From: Bacillota bacterium
GTDB taxonomy: Bacteria; Bacillota; Sulfobacillia; JABLXB01
Assembly: GCA_013178305.1 (NCBI GenBank)
Contig: JABLXB010000002.1
Coordinates: 124,001-188,000, forward strand
Reading direction: 5' to 3'
Length of the DNA: 64,000 bases
Numbering within the stretch: position 1 is the first letter of the stretch; each line of letters opens with the position of its first letter. Shown here one piece after another: positions 7,992-16,933 of this stretch. Position numbers and translations under genes: made by a program. The notes beneath the pieces were generated by a model, which was given only the letters and a program-made list of their open reading frames with translations, was not told where the DNA came from and did not search any database.

Positions 7992-8011
7992 TTGCAGTAA
8001 ACGCGTTGCAG
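7992..8011 (+). promoter_or_regulatory. Possible activator-binding repeats upstream of the acyl-CoA operon
   Basis: TTGCAG occurs at 7992-7997 and again at 8006-8011; the second runs into TTGCAGAACATTTCAGCATGCAA, an imperfect inverted repeat. They lie about 150-165 bases upstream of the -24/-12 promoter, a typical enhancer distance. Similar TGCAA-containing boxes occur beside the second sigma-54 promoter. The link to the adjacent activator is inference. Confidence 0.4.
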
Positions 8012-8071
8012 AACATTTCAGCATGCAATTCCGGCAGGCGCGAGCCATGCGCCTCAGGTCAGGTGACACAG

Positions 8072-9988
8072 TTGGACTCTTCAAAGATCCTGGTGGTGCT
8101 GCCGGACAGTGAGACGGCAGCGGTAGTGCACGAGGCCGCGAACGAGATGAATCAAAGCCTCAGGGTGATCGTGGGCGTCCTGGAGAAGGGCGTGGAAGCC
8201 GCCTGGGATGGAAAACGGAGCGGTTTCGAGGTGATCATCAGCAGGGGCGGCACGGCGCTGCTCATCCAGAAAAGTGGGCCCGGCCTGCCGGTCGTCGAGA
8301 TACCGGTGACTCCTTACGACATCATCACGAGCCTGTACGAGGCCAGGGTCTACGGGCGGAACATCGCGCTCGTTGGGTTCTCAAATATTGTGTTCGGCGC
8401 CAAGGGAATCGTGGGCATTCTGGAAGAGGTGTTCGGCGTGCGCCTCACCCTGACTTGCGCAGAGAGCTCCGAGGACATTGAAAGCCAGGCGTCGCTTTTG
8501 AAAACGCAGGGTATCGAGGTGATGATCGGCGGCATTCTCGTCGTTGAGGCAGCGCGCAGGCACGGGATATCGGGCGTTATCCTCAGATCGGGTAAAGACG
8601 CCGTAATAACCGCCATTCAGGAGGCCAACAGGGTCGCGAGGGCTACCAGAGACGCCCAGCACCGCGCGAATCAGCTGAGGACCATCATCGACTTCACTTA
8701 CGACGGGATCATCGCCGTGGACAGGGACGGGGTGATCACGGTGTTCAACCCCGTTGCCGAGCGCATCATGGGGGTCAAGGCATCGAAGGCGATCGGAAAA
8801 CCCGTGAAAGATGTGGTCCCTACGACCCGGCTGACCGAGGTGCTGAAGAGCGGCAGCGCCGAGCTCGGGCACCTGCAGAAGGTGGGCAACACTCAGATAC
8901 TGACCAACCGTGTCCCGATAGTAGTGGGTTCGGAGACCGTAGGAGTAGTCGCCACCTTCCAGGAGATCGGCAAGATCCAGACTGATGAGCAGAAGATACG
9001 CCGCGCACTCGCGAAGCGCGGCTACGTAAGCAAGTACACATTTGACGACGTCGTGGCTTCGACGCCCATCATGCGGGAGACCATTGAAAGGGCGCGGAGG
9101 TTCGCCCAGACGGACAGCACCATCCTTCTGGCCGGCGAAACCGGGACCGGAAAGGAGTTGTTCGCGCAAAGCATTCACGCGGCCAGCCGTCGAGCCAGCC
9201 AGCCGTTCGTCGCCGTCAGCTGCGCCGCGCTACCCGAGAGCCTGCTGGAAAGCGAGTTGTTCGGCTACGTTGAGGGCGCTTTCACAGACGCAAGGCGCGG
9301 CGGTAAAGAGGGCCTGTTTGAAATCGCCCATAAAGGCACGCTCTTTCTCGACGAGGTCGGAGAGATGTCGGACCGGCTTCAGGCCAGGCTGCTCCGGGTG
9401 CTCCAGGAGAAGGAAGTCATGCGTGTCGGCGACGACAAGATCATCCCGGTGGATGTGAGGATCATAGCGGCGACGAACCGCGATCTGGGCCGCCTCGTCC
9501 GGGAGGGGCGCTTCAGGGCCGACCTGTTCTACCGGTTCAATGTGCTCAACATACGCATCCCTCCACTCCGGGAAAGGGTGGAAGACATCCCCCTGCTGGC
9601 GGATTCTCTCATGCTTCGCTGCAGCCAGCGACTGGGCAAGTCGGTGTCTTCGATCACCCCCCACGCCGTCAGGGCGCTGCAGCTTTACGACTGGCCGGGA
9701 AACGTGCGCGAGATGGAGAACGTCATCGAAGGCCTCTGCGTACTGGCGACTGGACCGGTCATTCACGAGCGCGATGTCGTCCGGATCCTCAATACGGCGC
9801 CTCATGGGGAACCCGTTCAGCCGGGAGACGACGAACAGGGGGTGCTGAAAACCCTGGAGGCCTCGGCGATAATCAAAGTGCTCCGCGATTCAGGCAACAA
9901 CCGGAAAGAGGCCGCAAGGCGACTTGGGATAAGCACGACCACACTGTGGAGGCGAATGAAAAAGCTGAGACTACGCACCGGCGACTGA
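8072..9988 (+). CDS. Sigma-54-dependent activator with PrpR_N and PAS domains
   Basis: A bacterial enhancer-binding protein of ~638 residues. Residues ~5-170 resemble the PrpR_N ligand-sensing domain (SKILVVLPDSETAA, FEVIISRGGTALLI). A PAS domain follows near 200-300 (YDGIIAVDRDGVITVFNP). The AAA+ domain has Walker A GETGTGKE (~353), FLDEVGEMS as Walker B, and arginine-finger regions; the sigma-54 contact loop reads GAFTDA instead of GAFTGA. A Fis-type HTH ends the protein (NNRKEAARRLGISTTTLWRR). The TTG at 8072 follows AGGTGA by 5 bases; GTG 8063 is an alternative. It probably activates both flanking sigma-54 operons in response to a pathway acid or CoA ester. Confidence 0.9.
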   Translation: MDSSKILVVLPDSETAAVVHEAANEMNQSLRVIVGVLEKGVEAAWDGKRSGFEVIISRGGTALLIQKSGPGLPVVEIPVTPYDIITSLYEARVYGRNIALVGFSNIVFGAKGIVGILEEVFGVRLTLTCAESSEDIESQASLLKTQGIEVMIGGILVVEAARRHGISGVILRSGKDAVITAIQEANRVARATRDAQHRANQLRTIIDFTYDGIIAVDRDGVITVFNPVAERIMGVKASKAIGKPVKDVVPTTRLTEVLKSGSAELGHLQKVGNTQILTNRVPIVVGSETVGVVATFQEIGKIQTDEQKIRRALAKRGYVSKYTFDDVVASTPIMRETIERARRFAQTDSTILLAGETGTGKELFAQSIHAASRRASQPFVAVSCAALPESLLESELFGYVEGAFTDARRGGKEGLFEIAHKGTLFLDEVGEMSDRLQARLLRVLQEKEVMRVGDDKIIPVDVRIIAATNRDLGRLVREGRFRADLFYRFNVLNIRIPPLRERVEDIPLLADSLMLRCSQRLGKSVSSITPHAVRALQLYDWPGNVREMENVIEGLCVLATGPVIHERDVVRILNTAPHGEPVQPGDDEQGVLKTLEASAIIKVLRDSGNNRKEAARRLGISTTTLWRRMKKLRLRTGD

Positions 9989-10011
9989 CGGAAGCGGTCG
10001 GACGGAACACG

Positions 10012-10058
10012 TTGCATTCTGCAAATCCCCGGTCATGCGATCAGTTTTCATCCTGCAA
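10012..10058 (+). promoter_or_regulatory. Two related activator-box candidates before the catabolic operon
   Basis: TTGCATTCTGCAA (10012-10024) is a perfect 5+3+5 inverted repeat, and TTTCATCCTGCAA (10046-10058) matches it at 11 of 13 positions. Their starts are 34 bases apart, close to three helical turns. They lie 100-146 bases upstream of the -24/-12 promoter, where an enhancer-binding protein would sit. No gene is seen in the rest of 9989-10229. Confidence 0.5.
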
Positions 10059-10157
10059 TACCCCTGGCGCATACTCCAGGACGGCGGTCGAGCGTCGATG
10101 GGCCATGAGTAGGCACAGCAGCATCTCCGTACTGCTCCAGCCCACTCCCCGTCAGTA

Positions 10158-10171
10158 GGCATGGAACTTGC
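10158..10171 (+). promoter_or_regulatory. Sigma-54 (-24/-12) promoter of the catabolic operon
   Basis: The sequence AGGCATGGAACTTGCTAT has GG (10158-10159) and GC (10170-10171) separated by ten bases and keeps the TTGCT -12 block; the -24 block differs from TGGCACG at two positions. The predicted start is near 10183, about 47 bases before the first gene. Confidence 0.72.
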
Positions 10172-10229
10172 TATATGTATGAGCCGAAAGCGAATTGCCT
10201 TCGCCGAGACGGACTGAGGAGTGTGACTC

Positions 10230-11285
10230 GTGGCCGCAGGTGTCAGGATTCCCCACGCTACTCTCACTACGTTTTGCTCCAGGGTACTGGAGATGTGTGG
10301 CCTGCCGGAGCCCGATGCGGCGCTGGTCGCCGGCTCTATGGTGGCAGCCGATCTCCGCGGTGTTTCATCGCACGGCGTCGCCAGGTTGGGTACATATGTC
10401 AAGAGGGTCAACAGTGGTCTGATGGAGCCACGGGGTAGGGTGACCGTGGTTTCTGAGACCCCATCCACAGTACTTGTCGACGGCGGAAACGGGTTCGGGC
10501 AAGTGGCAGCCGCGTTCGCCATGTCACTGCTCCTGGACAAAGCGAGAACAACCGGAATTGCCTCGGCAGGCATCAGGAATATGAACCATTACGGCATGGG
10601 TGCCTACTTCGCGATGATGGCCCTGCCGCACGACATGATCGGAATCGCGGTGAGTAACGCCCCGCCCGCGATGGCCCCCGTCGGCGGCGCCACCGCGATG
10701 CTGGGCACCAACCCGATTACCATAGCGGTCCCGACCGCGACGGAGCCACCGCTGGTGCTCGATATGGCGACGAGCCTGGTTTCAAGGGGGAAGGTACGGC
10801 TCGCCGCTAAGGAAGGCAAGAAGATCCCGGTCGGGTGGGGATTGGATTCAAGTGGCAGCCCCACCGACGATCCTGTCAGGGTCCTGAACGGCGGGAGTCT
10901 TACCCCGATCGCCGGGCCCAAGGGTTATGGCCTCGCCCTGATGATAGACGTCCTTTCCGGAGTGCTCACAGGGTCGGCTTTTGGAACGGCGATCAAGGCC
11001 GTCGACGACCTGTCGGGGAAATCCGGCACAGGCAGTCTCCTCACCGCAATCAATGTCAGCGCGTTCATGGACCCGCACGAGTTCAGATCCCGCCTGGATG
11101 AGATGGCGCAGGCCATCCGGCAGTCCCCTCGCGCCACGGGCGTCGATAGGATATACCTGCCGGGCGAGATCGAATGGGAGTGCGAGAAAGATAGGCGGAA
11201 GAACGGCATTCCGCTTTCGGGCGCAGTGGTGGATGATCTAAACGCGCTTGGGACCAGCAACGGCATAGATTTTGAGGTCGCGTGA
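10230..11285 (+). CDS. Malate/L-lactate dehydrogenase family (Ldh2/YlbC type)
   Basis: An NAD(P)-dependent 2-hydroxyacid/2-oxoacid reductase of the Ldh2 fold, which also includes ureidoglycolate and sulfolactate dehydrogenases; 351 residues. Diagnostic parts are ADLRGVSSHGVARL, NHYGMGAYFAMMAL, VSNAPPAMAPVGGATAMLGTN and GPKGYGLALMIDVLSG. The GTG start follows a GAGGAG site. It is the first gene behind the sigma-54 promoter and stops 16 bases before the AOR start. Substrate specificity cannot be read from sequence; context suggests a hydroxyacid on the pathway. Confidence 0.85.
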   Translation: MAAGVRIPHATLTTFCSRVLEMCGLPEPDAALVAGSMVAADLRGVSSHGVARLGTYVKRVNSGLMEPRGRVTVVSETPSTVLVDGGNGFGQVAAAFAMSLLLDKARTTGIASAGIRNMNHYGMGAYFAMMALPHDMIGIAVSNAPPAMAPVGGATAMLGTNPITIAVPTATEPPLVLDMATSLVSRGKVRLAAKEGKKIPVGWGLDSSGSPTDDPVRVLNGGSLTPIAGPKGYGLALMIDVLSGVLTGSAFGTAIKAVDDLSGKSGTGSLLTAINVSAFMDPHEFRSRLDEMAQAIRQSPRATGVDRIYLPGEIEWECEKDRRKNGIPLSGAVVDDLNALGTSNGIDFEVA

Positions 11286-11301
11286 CCCGGGGGGTATAGG
11301 G

Positions 11302-13017
11302 ATGGGACGAACAATGAGAGTAAACATGCAGGCGTTGTCGGTAACCGAGGACGTCAACAACGGTGGGCACAGCGGTCTCGGAGGCAGGGGCCTGACGTCC
11401 AGGATCGTGCTTGACGAAGTCAGGGCGACCTGTGACCCGCTGGGTCCCGACAACAAGATGGTCTTCGCGCCCGGACTGTTGGGGGGCATCGCCCTCACCA
11501 GCGCCGGCCGGCTCTCGGTGGGCGGGAAAAGCCCCCTGACTGGGGGTATAAAGGAGGCCAACGCCGGGGGCATTGTAGGCAACCAGCTCGCTCGTCTCGG
11601 GATCTCGGCCATCGTTGTTGAGGATAGGCCCTCGGGGAAAGACGACTGGTATCTCCTGAAGGTGGACCGTAACGGAGGCACTCTGTTGCCCGCCGGCGAC
11701 ATAGTTGGACTGGGCACCCACGCAACCGTGGCGAGATTGCAGGAGCGGTTCGGGAAAAAGGCCGGCATCTGCTGCATAGGTCAGGCCGGCGAGAAGCGCA
11801 TGAGGGCGGCCTCGGTGGCGGTCACGGATATCCTGAATCAGCCCAACCGCCATGCGGCGCGTGGCGGCCTCGGCGCCGTCATGGGCTCCAAGCAGCTGAA
11901 GGCCGTTGTCGTGGACGACTCGGGCGCTTCACGGAGGACGGGCGCCGACGACGAGGCCCTGAAACGGGAGGTCGCCGCGTTTGCCAAAGCGATAATCGAC
12001 AACCCGAAGACGAAGAACCAGGCGTTGTATGGCACGGCGTCAATCGTAAAAGCCTGCAACTCGATTGGCATATTCCCGACCAGGAACTTCAGCTCCGGGC
12101 AGTTCGAACACGCGCTCGAACTCACCGGCGAGAAGATTTACGAGATATGCACCGGGCGAGGCGGCGAGGGGAATCCCACCGTGTCGTGCATGAACCCTTG
12201 CGTGATCAAGTGCGGCAACATCTTCCCGGACGCGCTCGGGAAGCAGGTCGTATCGACGCTCCAGTATGAGACTATCGGCCTGATGGGCTCCAACCTCGGG
12301 ATGACCAATCTCGATGCGGTCGCGGTGCTCAACGCCCTATGCAACGATATCGGTCTCGACACCATTGAAATGGGCGCGGCGCTTGGAGTCGCGGCCGAGG
12401 CGGGGCTGCTCGAATGGGGCGACGTCCAGCAGGCCGCTCGCCTTCTGAAAGAGGTTGCCGAGGCAACTCCGGTGGGGCGAGTGCTGGGACAGGGAGCGGC
12501 GGTAACAGGCGCGGTTTTCGGGGTTGAACGGGCCCCGGTAGTTAAAGGGCAGGCGATGCCCGCATACGACCCGAGATCCCTCAAGGGCAATGGAGTCACC
12601 TACGCTACCTCTCCGATGGGCGCGGACCATACCGCCGGGAACGCGTTCGGTTCGCGCGACAAAGTCAACCAGCTGCAGGCGGCGGGTCAGGTCGACCTCT
12701 CGCGAGGCCTGCAGGTCTTCGCTGCGATGCTGGACAGCCTCGGCCTGTGCATCTTCGCCCGCCAGCCGGTCCTCGAGGACCCGACGATGCTGGTCAACAT
12801 GGTGAACTACCTTTACGGGTGGACGTGGACGAAGGAAACCCTCAGCGACCTGGGCAGGAAGACCGTGGGGTTCGAGCTCGAGTTCAACAGGCGGGCGGGG
12901 TTCACCCGGGCCGACGACAGGCTGCCCGACTACATGTACACTGAGAAACTCCCGCCGCACAACGTGGTGTTTGACGTGACCGACGAGGAGATGGCTCAGG
13001 TCTGGCCGGATCGATGA
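11302..13017 (+). CDS. Aldehyde:ferredoxin oxidoreductase family (tungstopterin enzyme) 1
   Basis: A 571-residue AOR-family protein that would oxidise an aldehyde (or run in reverse) with ferredoxin, using a bis-pterin tungsten site and one [4Fe-4S] cluster. Landmarks are GLGGRGLTSRIV near the N-terminus, SVGGKSPLTGGIKEANAGG, the ARGGLGAVMGSKQLKAV block, a cluster motif CMNPCVIKC, and a later single Cys in DSLGLCIFA as fourth ligand. The spacing CxxxCxxxC differs from the common CxxCxxxC. ATG 11302 follows a GGGGGG run. It overlaps the MoaD-like gene, consistent with shared cofactor assembly. Confidence 0.88.
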   Translation: MGRTMRVNMQALSVTEDVNNGGHSGLGGRGLTSRIVLDEVRATCDPLGPDNKMVFAPGLLGGIALTSAGRLSVGGKSPLTGGIKEANAGGIVGNQLARLGISAIVVEDRPSGKDDWYLLKVDRNGGTLLPAGDIVGLGTHATVARLQERFGKKAGICCIGQAGEKRMRAASVAVTDILNQPNRHAARGGLGAVMGSKQLKAVVVDDSGASRRTGADDEALKREVAAFAKAIIDNPKTKNQALYGTASIVKACNSIGIFPTRNFSSGQFEHALELTGEKIYEICTGRGGEGNPTVSCMNPCVIKCGNIFPDALGKQVVSTLQYETIGLMGSNLGMTNLDAVAVLNALCNDIGLDTIEMGAALGVAAEAGLLEWGDVQQAARLLKEVAEATPVGRVLGQGAAVTGAVFGVERAPVVKGQAMPAYDPRSLKGNGVTYATSPMGADHTAGNAFGSRDKVNQLQAAGQVDLSRGLQVFAAMLDSLGLCIFARQPVLEDPTMLVNMVNYLYGWTWTKETLSDLGRKTVGFELEFNRRAGFTRADDRLPDYMYTEKLPPHNVVFDVTDEEMAQVWPDR

Positions 13018-13241
13018 GAGTCCGCGTGGAGCTCCAACTGACGCTGGCGCTGGACCAGCCGGGGGGCGTATTCGAACTGCTCGTGGAGGACGACGCCACC
13101 GTTGAACACGTCCTCAAGCGGCTCGGGCTCGAGTATGACCAGGTCGGCCTCATCGTGAGGAATGGACTCTCGCTGGAGGCCGGCGATGTCCTCCGGGACG
13201 GCGATATACTGATGGTCTTCCCGCCACTCAGTGGCGGCTGA
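13014..13241 (+). CDS. MoaD/ThiS-family sulfur carrier, AOR-linked
   Basis: A 75-residue beta-grasp protein ending in the ...PPLSGG double glycine that is activated to a thiocarboxylate. Its ATG overlaps the AOR stop (ATGA), so it is translationally coupled. MoaD-like partners of AOR genes are a recognised pattern in tungsten users and probably supply dithiolene sulfur for pterin synthesis. No MoaE is adjacent. Confidence 0.82.
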   Translation: MRVRVELQLTLALDQPGGVFELLVEDDATVEHVLKRLGLEYDQVGLIVRNGLSLEAGDVLRDGDILMVFPPLSGG

Positions 13242-13325
13242 ACCCGGTTGTCTTCCCTGCGCCCGGCAGACAGGCCCAGCGCGCAGGGTGTGGCAATTCA
13301 TAACGACAGTCAGGGAGGTATGGTG

Positions 13326-13697
13326 ATGGCCCAACAGAGGATCGTCCGCGAACAGGACGTTCAGGGGGTTTCAAGGATCCCGCCAAGGGTGTCCAAACTC
13401 CTCATCTCCGAAATGAGCGTGGGGGCGAAAAACGTCTCGATGGGCGTTAACGTAACCGCCGTCGGCAGCATGATCCCCGAGCACGTTCACCAGGCCGAAG
13501 AGGAAGCGATGTTCATCATCAGCGGCCAGGGCAAGCTGGTCATTGAGGACGGGAAGGAGGAATACGAGGTCAAGGCGGGTACCGCGATATTCGCGCCCCC
13601 GGGTCTAAAGCACAAGATCATCAACACGGGTAACGAGGAACTGAAGCTGGTGTGGGCCTACTCCCCACCCCTTCCGGATCACCGCATCAAGAAGTAG
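13326..13697 (+). CDS. Cupin-domain protein
   Basis: A 123-residue single cupin. Motif 1 is PEHVHQAEEEAMFIISGQG, with the His-x-His and downstream Glu metal ligands; motif 2 is FAPPGLKHKIINTG, with the last His. Such proteins bind Fe, Mn or Ni and act as isomerases, dioxygenases or sensors, so the reaction is not assignable. The ATG at 13326 is 7 bases after GGGAGG; an upstream in-frame reading from 13248 has no ribosome site. It lies 84 bases after the MoaD gene in the same operon. Confidence 0.82.
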   Translation: MAQQRIVREQDVQGVSRIPPRVSKLLISEMSVGAKNVSMGVNVTAVGSMIPEHVHQAEEEAMFIISGQGKLVIEDGKEEYEVKAGTAIFAPPGLKHKIINTGNEELKLVWAYSPPLPDHRIKK

Positions 13698-13756
13698 CTG
13701 TCGAGGGTGATGCCTGGCGTTAGCGCTAAACCACCATCGTTTGAGGAGGTCAAATC

Positions 13757-14668
13757 GTGTTCGACAAGACGAGGAATCTCATGGTGAAGTTAGGCCTTCC
13801 TGCGGGAGACGCGCACGATCTCCCCACTTCGGGGAAGACGTTCCCCGACGGCGCCCATTACAGGCTCGAGGTCCCGACGATCAACTCCGCAGTGGCGATG
13901 CAGGCGCTTCTCGAGGCTTCGAAGGAGTACGGAATAACCATCAACCGCGTGGACGAGACGTACGGCGCGTTCCGGCATACGCTTTCGGAACTCCGTGATT
14001 TCGTCGCCCTGGCCAAGGAGTACAAGGTGGAGCTGAACCTCTCGGTCGGGCCGCGCGCAACCTACGACACGAGCGCGACGAGGCTGTCGACCCAGGGAGT
14101 AAGGATCGGGTACAGGCTCCGCGGCATGGACCAGGTGATCCGGGCGATAGAGGACGTCAACAGGATGGTGGAGCTCGGCTGCCGCGGCGTGCTGGTTTAC
14201 GACGAAGGGCTCCTCTGGGTGCTCAACGAGCTCCGCAAGCAGGGCGAGCTGCCCAAGAAGATGCATTTCAAGCTTTCCGCGCACTGCGGCCACGGTAACC
14301 CCGCGTCGTTCCAGCTTATGGAGAAGCTCGGCGCGGACTCGATCAACCCCGTCCGTGACATGACGCTCCCGATGATGGCGGCGCTGAGGCAGGCAGTCAA
14401 GGTCCCGCTCGACATCCACACCGACAACCCACCCGGGTCCGGTGGATTCATCAGGACGTACGAGGCTCCGGAGATGGTCAGGGTCGCTTCCCCCCTCCAC
14501 CTGAAGACCGGCAACTCGGTTGTAGGCGGTCACGGGGAGCTGACCTCGGCGAGCGACGGCCGCAACATGGCCGCCCAGGCCGCGATAATCAAGGAAATGA
14601 TGGAGCGGTACTGCCCTGAGGCCGTGCAGAGCGTCGCGGGCACGCCCGACATGGCGGTTCCCGAGTAG
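13757..14668 (+). CDS. Peptidase U32-like TIM-barrel protein of unknown function
   Basis: A 303-residue protein with alternating beta-alpha units and conserved polar blocks VDETYGAFRHTLSEL, SVGPRATYDTSATRL, GVLVYDEGLLWVL, SAHCGHGNPAS, NPVRDMTLPMMAA and PLDIHTDNPPGSGGF. It resembles proteins filed under peptidase family U32 that occur beside amidohydrolase or creatininase-type genes, although proteolysis has not been inferred for them. The GTG is preceded by GAGGAGG at 7 bases. Its position directly before the creatininase-like gene suggests consecutive steps on one substrate. Confidence 0.6.
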   Translation: MFDKTRNLMVKLGLPAGDAHDLPTSGKTFPDGAHYRLEVPTINSAVAMQALLEASKEYGITINRVDETYGAFRHTLSELRDFVALAKEYKVELNLSVGPRATYDTSATRLSTQGVRIGYRLRGMDQVIRAIEDVNRMVELGCRGVLVYDEGLLWVLNELRKQGELPKKMHFKLSAHCGHGNPASFQLMEKLGADSINPVRDMTLPMMAALRQAVKVPLDIHTDNPPGSGGFIRTYEAPEMVRVASPLHLKTGNSVVGGHGELTSASDGRNMAAQAAIIKEMMERYCPEAVQSVAGTPDMAVPE

Positions 14669-14699
14669 AATACTGAGACCGCCGAGGAGGTGACATCTC

Positions 14700-15671
14700 G
14701 TGGCGAACTGGGAGATCCCGCCCAGGGGTGGTCACATGGACCTGGCCGACGGGGTTTATTTTCAGAACATGACGGGGAAGCAGGTCGAGGAGAGACTCAA
14801 GAAGAATGATATCATCCTCATCCCTATCGGGAGCACGGAGAATCATGGAGCCGGCGCCCCGTACGGCGAGGACACCTTCCTCGTCACGAGGATGGCAGAG
14901 CAGATCGCACTCAAGACGGGGTGTACAGTCGCGCAGCCTCTCTGGTATGGTTCGCATCCCTGGGGGCATCTCGGGATGCCGGGCACTGTGGTCGTGCCCG
15001 AGGACATATTCCTCGGGATGATCAGGGCAATGATTGCAGGGTTCTGGAATGCCGGGTTCCGCAAACAGATCCTGCTCAACGGTCACGGGCAGGAATACGT
15101 GATTCCCACGGCTATTCACGAGTTCATGAAAAAATACCAGGTCCCGGCGATACTCGTGTTCCTGAACTGGCCGACGGTGATCCCCAACTATCTCAAGGAC
15201 AAGGCAAACGGCGGCGCCGTATTCGAGACGCCGTTCCGGCACGCCGACGAGGCTGAGACATCGTACTCCATGGCCCTGTTCCCCGAGATGGTGCACCTCG
15301 AGGACGCGGTGGATACCCATCCCCACGGTTTCTTCCCTGAGGGCCACATCGACAAGGGCGGCGATATATTCCAGAGGCCCATCCCCGGCCACGGCCAGGC
15401 GGGGCTCAGCCACCTGGAAGTTATCGCCTATCCCGAGGGGGTCATAGGCAGGCCGACTCTGGCCTCAGGCGAAAAGGCGCGGGAAGGGCTGAGGGTGCTT
15501 CTCGATTACGCAGTGAAGCTGATCGAGGACATCAAAGAGAGGTTCCCACCAGGGGTGTTGCCGCCGGCGTCGGACATAACGCAGAGGCCTGCGGAAGACA
15601 TCGACGCAGTGCTGAAGGGACCGTTCAAGCGGGGCGGTCGCCACATCTACACGATCCACTATCCGCCGTGA
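14700..15671 (+). CDS. Creatininase-family amidohydrolase
   Basis: A metal-dependent hydrolase of 323 residues with the creatininase signatures: IPIGSTENHGAGAPYGEDT (Glu, His and Asp ligands), LLNGHGQEY, and a HADEAETSYS segment with the later Glu. The family includes creatinine amidohydrolase, formamidopyrimidine deformylase and MftE, all acting on amide or lactam C-N bonds. No mycofactocin genes are present, which argues against MftE. A good GGAGGTGA site precedes the GTG start. It probably opens a cyclic or linear amide in this pathway. Confidence 0.82.
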   Translation: MANWEIPPRGGHMDLADGVYFQNMTGKQVEERLKKNDIILIPIGSTENHGAGAPYGEDTFLVTRMAEQIALKTGCTVAQPLWYGSHPWGHLGMPGTVVVPEDIFLGMIRAMIAGFWNAGFRKQILLNGHGQEYVIPTAIHEFMKKYQVPAILVFLNWPTVIPNYLKDKANGGAVFETPFRHADEAETSYSMALFPEMVHLEDAVDTHPHGFFPEGHIDKGGDIFQRPIPGHGQAGLSHLEVIAYPEGVIGRPTLASGEKAREGLRVLLDYAVKLIEDIKERFPPGVLPPASDITQRPAEDIDAVLKGPFKRGGRHIYTIHYPP

Positions 15672-15792
15672 TCGTTGCCCGGCGCCGCCCTGCTCGCGCA
15701 CGGTGGCGCCGGATGGCAGTTTACGGTGCATGTCGAACTCGTAGCGTCCGGCCAACAGCAAGTCACCTAAATCAACAGAAGGGGGTAGAAAG

Positions 15793-16815
15793 ATGTCCTG
15801 GAAGAGCATCGGTTCCAAGTTGCTCCTCGGTCTAGTGTGCGTGAGTCTCGTGGCAACCCTCGCGGGGTGCGGCGGCACGACCGCGAAGTACCCGGAGAAA
15901 CCGATGACCCTCGTCCTTGGGTGGGCGGCAGGCGGCATGACGGACCGCGTTATGAGGTTCATCGGCCCCATCGCCGAGAAGGAACTCGGACAGCCGTTCG
16001 TCATAACCAACATGCCGGGCGCGACCAGCGCAATCGCAATGCAGCATGTCTTCTCCCAGAAGCCTGATGGATACACGATACTCGGCGGGTCGGAGAACCC
16101 CGCGCTGTTCCAGGTGCTCGACGTTTCGCCCAGGAACTACGACGAGTACGACCCGATCATGCTGCTGGCCATGTCGATACCGTGCATCGTCGTCGAGGCC
16201 AACGCACCGTGGAAGGATATCAAGGAGTTTATCGCAGCCGCGAAGGCCAAGCCCGGGGGGATCAAACTGGGCAACACGGGCATAGGCGGTCAACCGCACG
16301 TCACCGGGTCCATGATGAAGGCCGGTCTCGGAGTTGAGTTCGCCATGGTCCCGTACGACGGTGAGGGCCCGACGGTCACGGCGACCATAGGCAAGCATGT
16401 CGACTTCACGATAGCCGGCGCGACCGCGGCCGTGGAGAACATGAGGGCCGGCAAGATCAGGATCCTCGCCACGTTCACGAACGAGAAGGTCCCGCTGCTC
16501 CCCGGCGTCCCTGCTCTGGGCGAGGAATTCCCCGAGATGAAGAAGTATCTCCCCTGGGGCGCCTGGTACGGCGTCTTCGTCAAGAAAGGCACGCCGCAGA
16601 ACGTCAAGGACAGGCTGACCGCCGCGTTCAAGAAGGCGATCGAGGACCCCAAATGGAAGGAATTCACGACGCAGATGGTAGCGAACCCGCTCTCACTGTC
16701 GGGTGACGATGCCGTCAAGTTCATCAAGAAGTGGCAATCGGTGACCACCTGGACCCTGCATGAGGCGGGCGCCGCCAAGAAGTCGCCTGCCGACTTCAAC
16801 ATTCCCAAACCGTAG
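15793..16815 (+). CDS. tctC: Tripartite tricarboxylate transporter, solute-binding lipoprotein
   Basis: Extracytoplasmic receptor of a TTT-type carboxylate importer, 340 residues. The N-terminus is a lipoprotein signal: charged start, hydrophobic core LLLGLVCVSLVATLAGC, then the lipidated Cys. The mature part has YPEKPMTLVLGWAAGGMTD and later ITNMPGATSAIAM, as in Bug/TctC proteins, which bind dicarboxylates, tricarboxylates or aromatic acids. It is immediately upstream of tctB and the two tctA genes. The exact ligand is unknown. Confidence 0.9.
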   Translation: MSWKSIGSKLLLGLVCVSLVATLAGCGGTTAKYPEKPMTLVLGWAAGGMTDRVMRFIGPIAEKELGQPFVITNMPGATSAIAMQHVFSQKPDGYTILGGSENPALFQVLDVSPRNYDEYDPIMLLAMSIPCIVVEANAPWKDIKEFIAAAKAKPGGIKLGNTGIGGQPHVTGSMMKAGLGVEFAMVPYDGEGPTVTATIGKHVDFTIAGATAAVENMRAGKIRILATFTNEKVPLLPGVPALGEEFPEMKKYLPWGAWYGVFVKKGTPQNVKDRLTAAFKKAIEDPKWKEFTTQMVANPLSLSGDDAVKFIKKWQSVTTWTLHEAGAAKKSPADFNIPKP

Positions 16816-16933
16816 CGCATTTCGGGCCCGGTGGTGACGTGTTTCCCACCGGGCCCGGGTTTACGCACAGTGAGACCCGGCCGCCCGGGTGCCGCAACGC
16901 ACAGTACGCCGGCCGGGCAAAGGGGGTTTTAAG

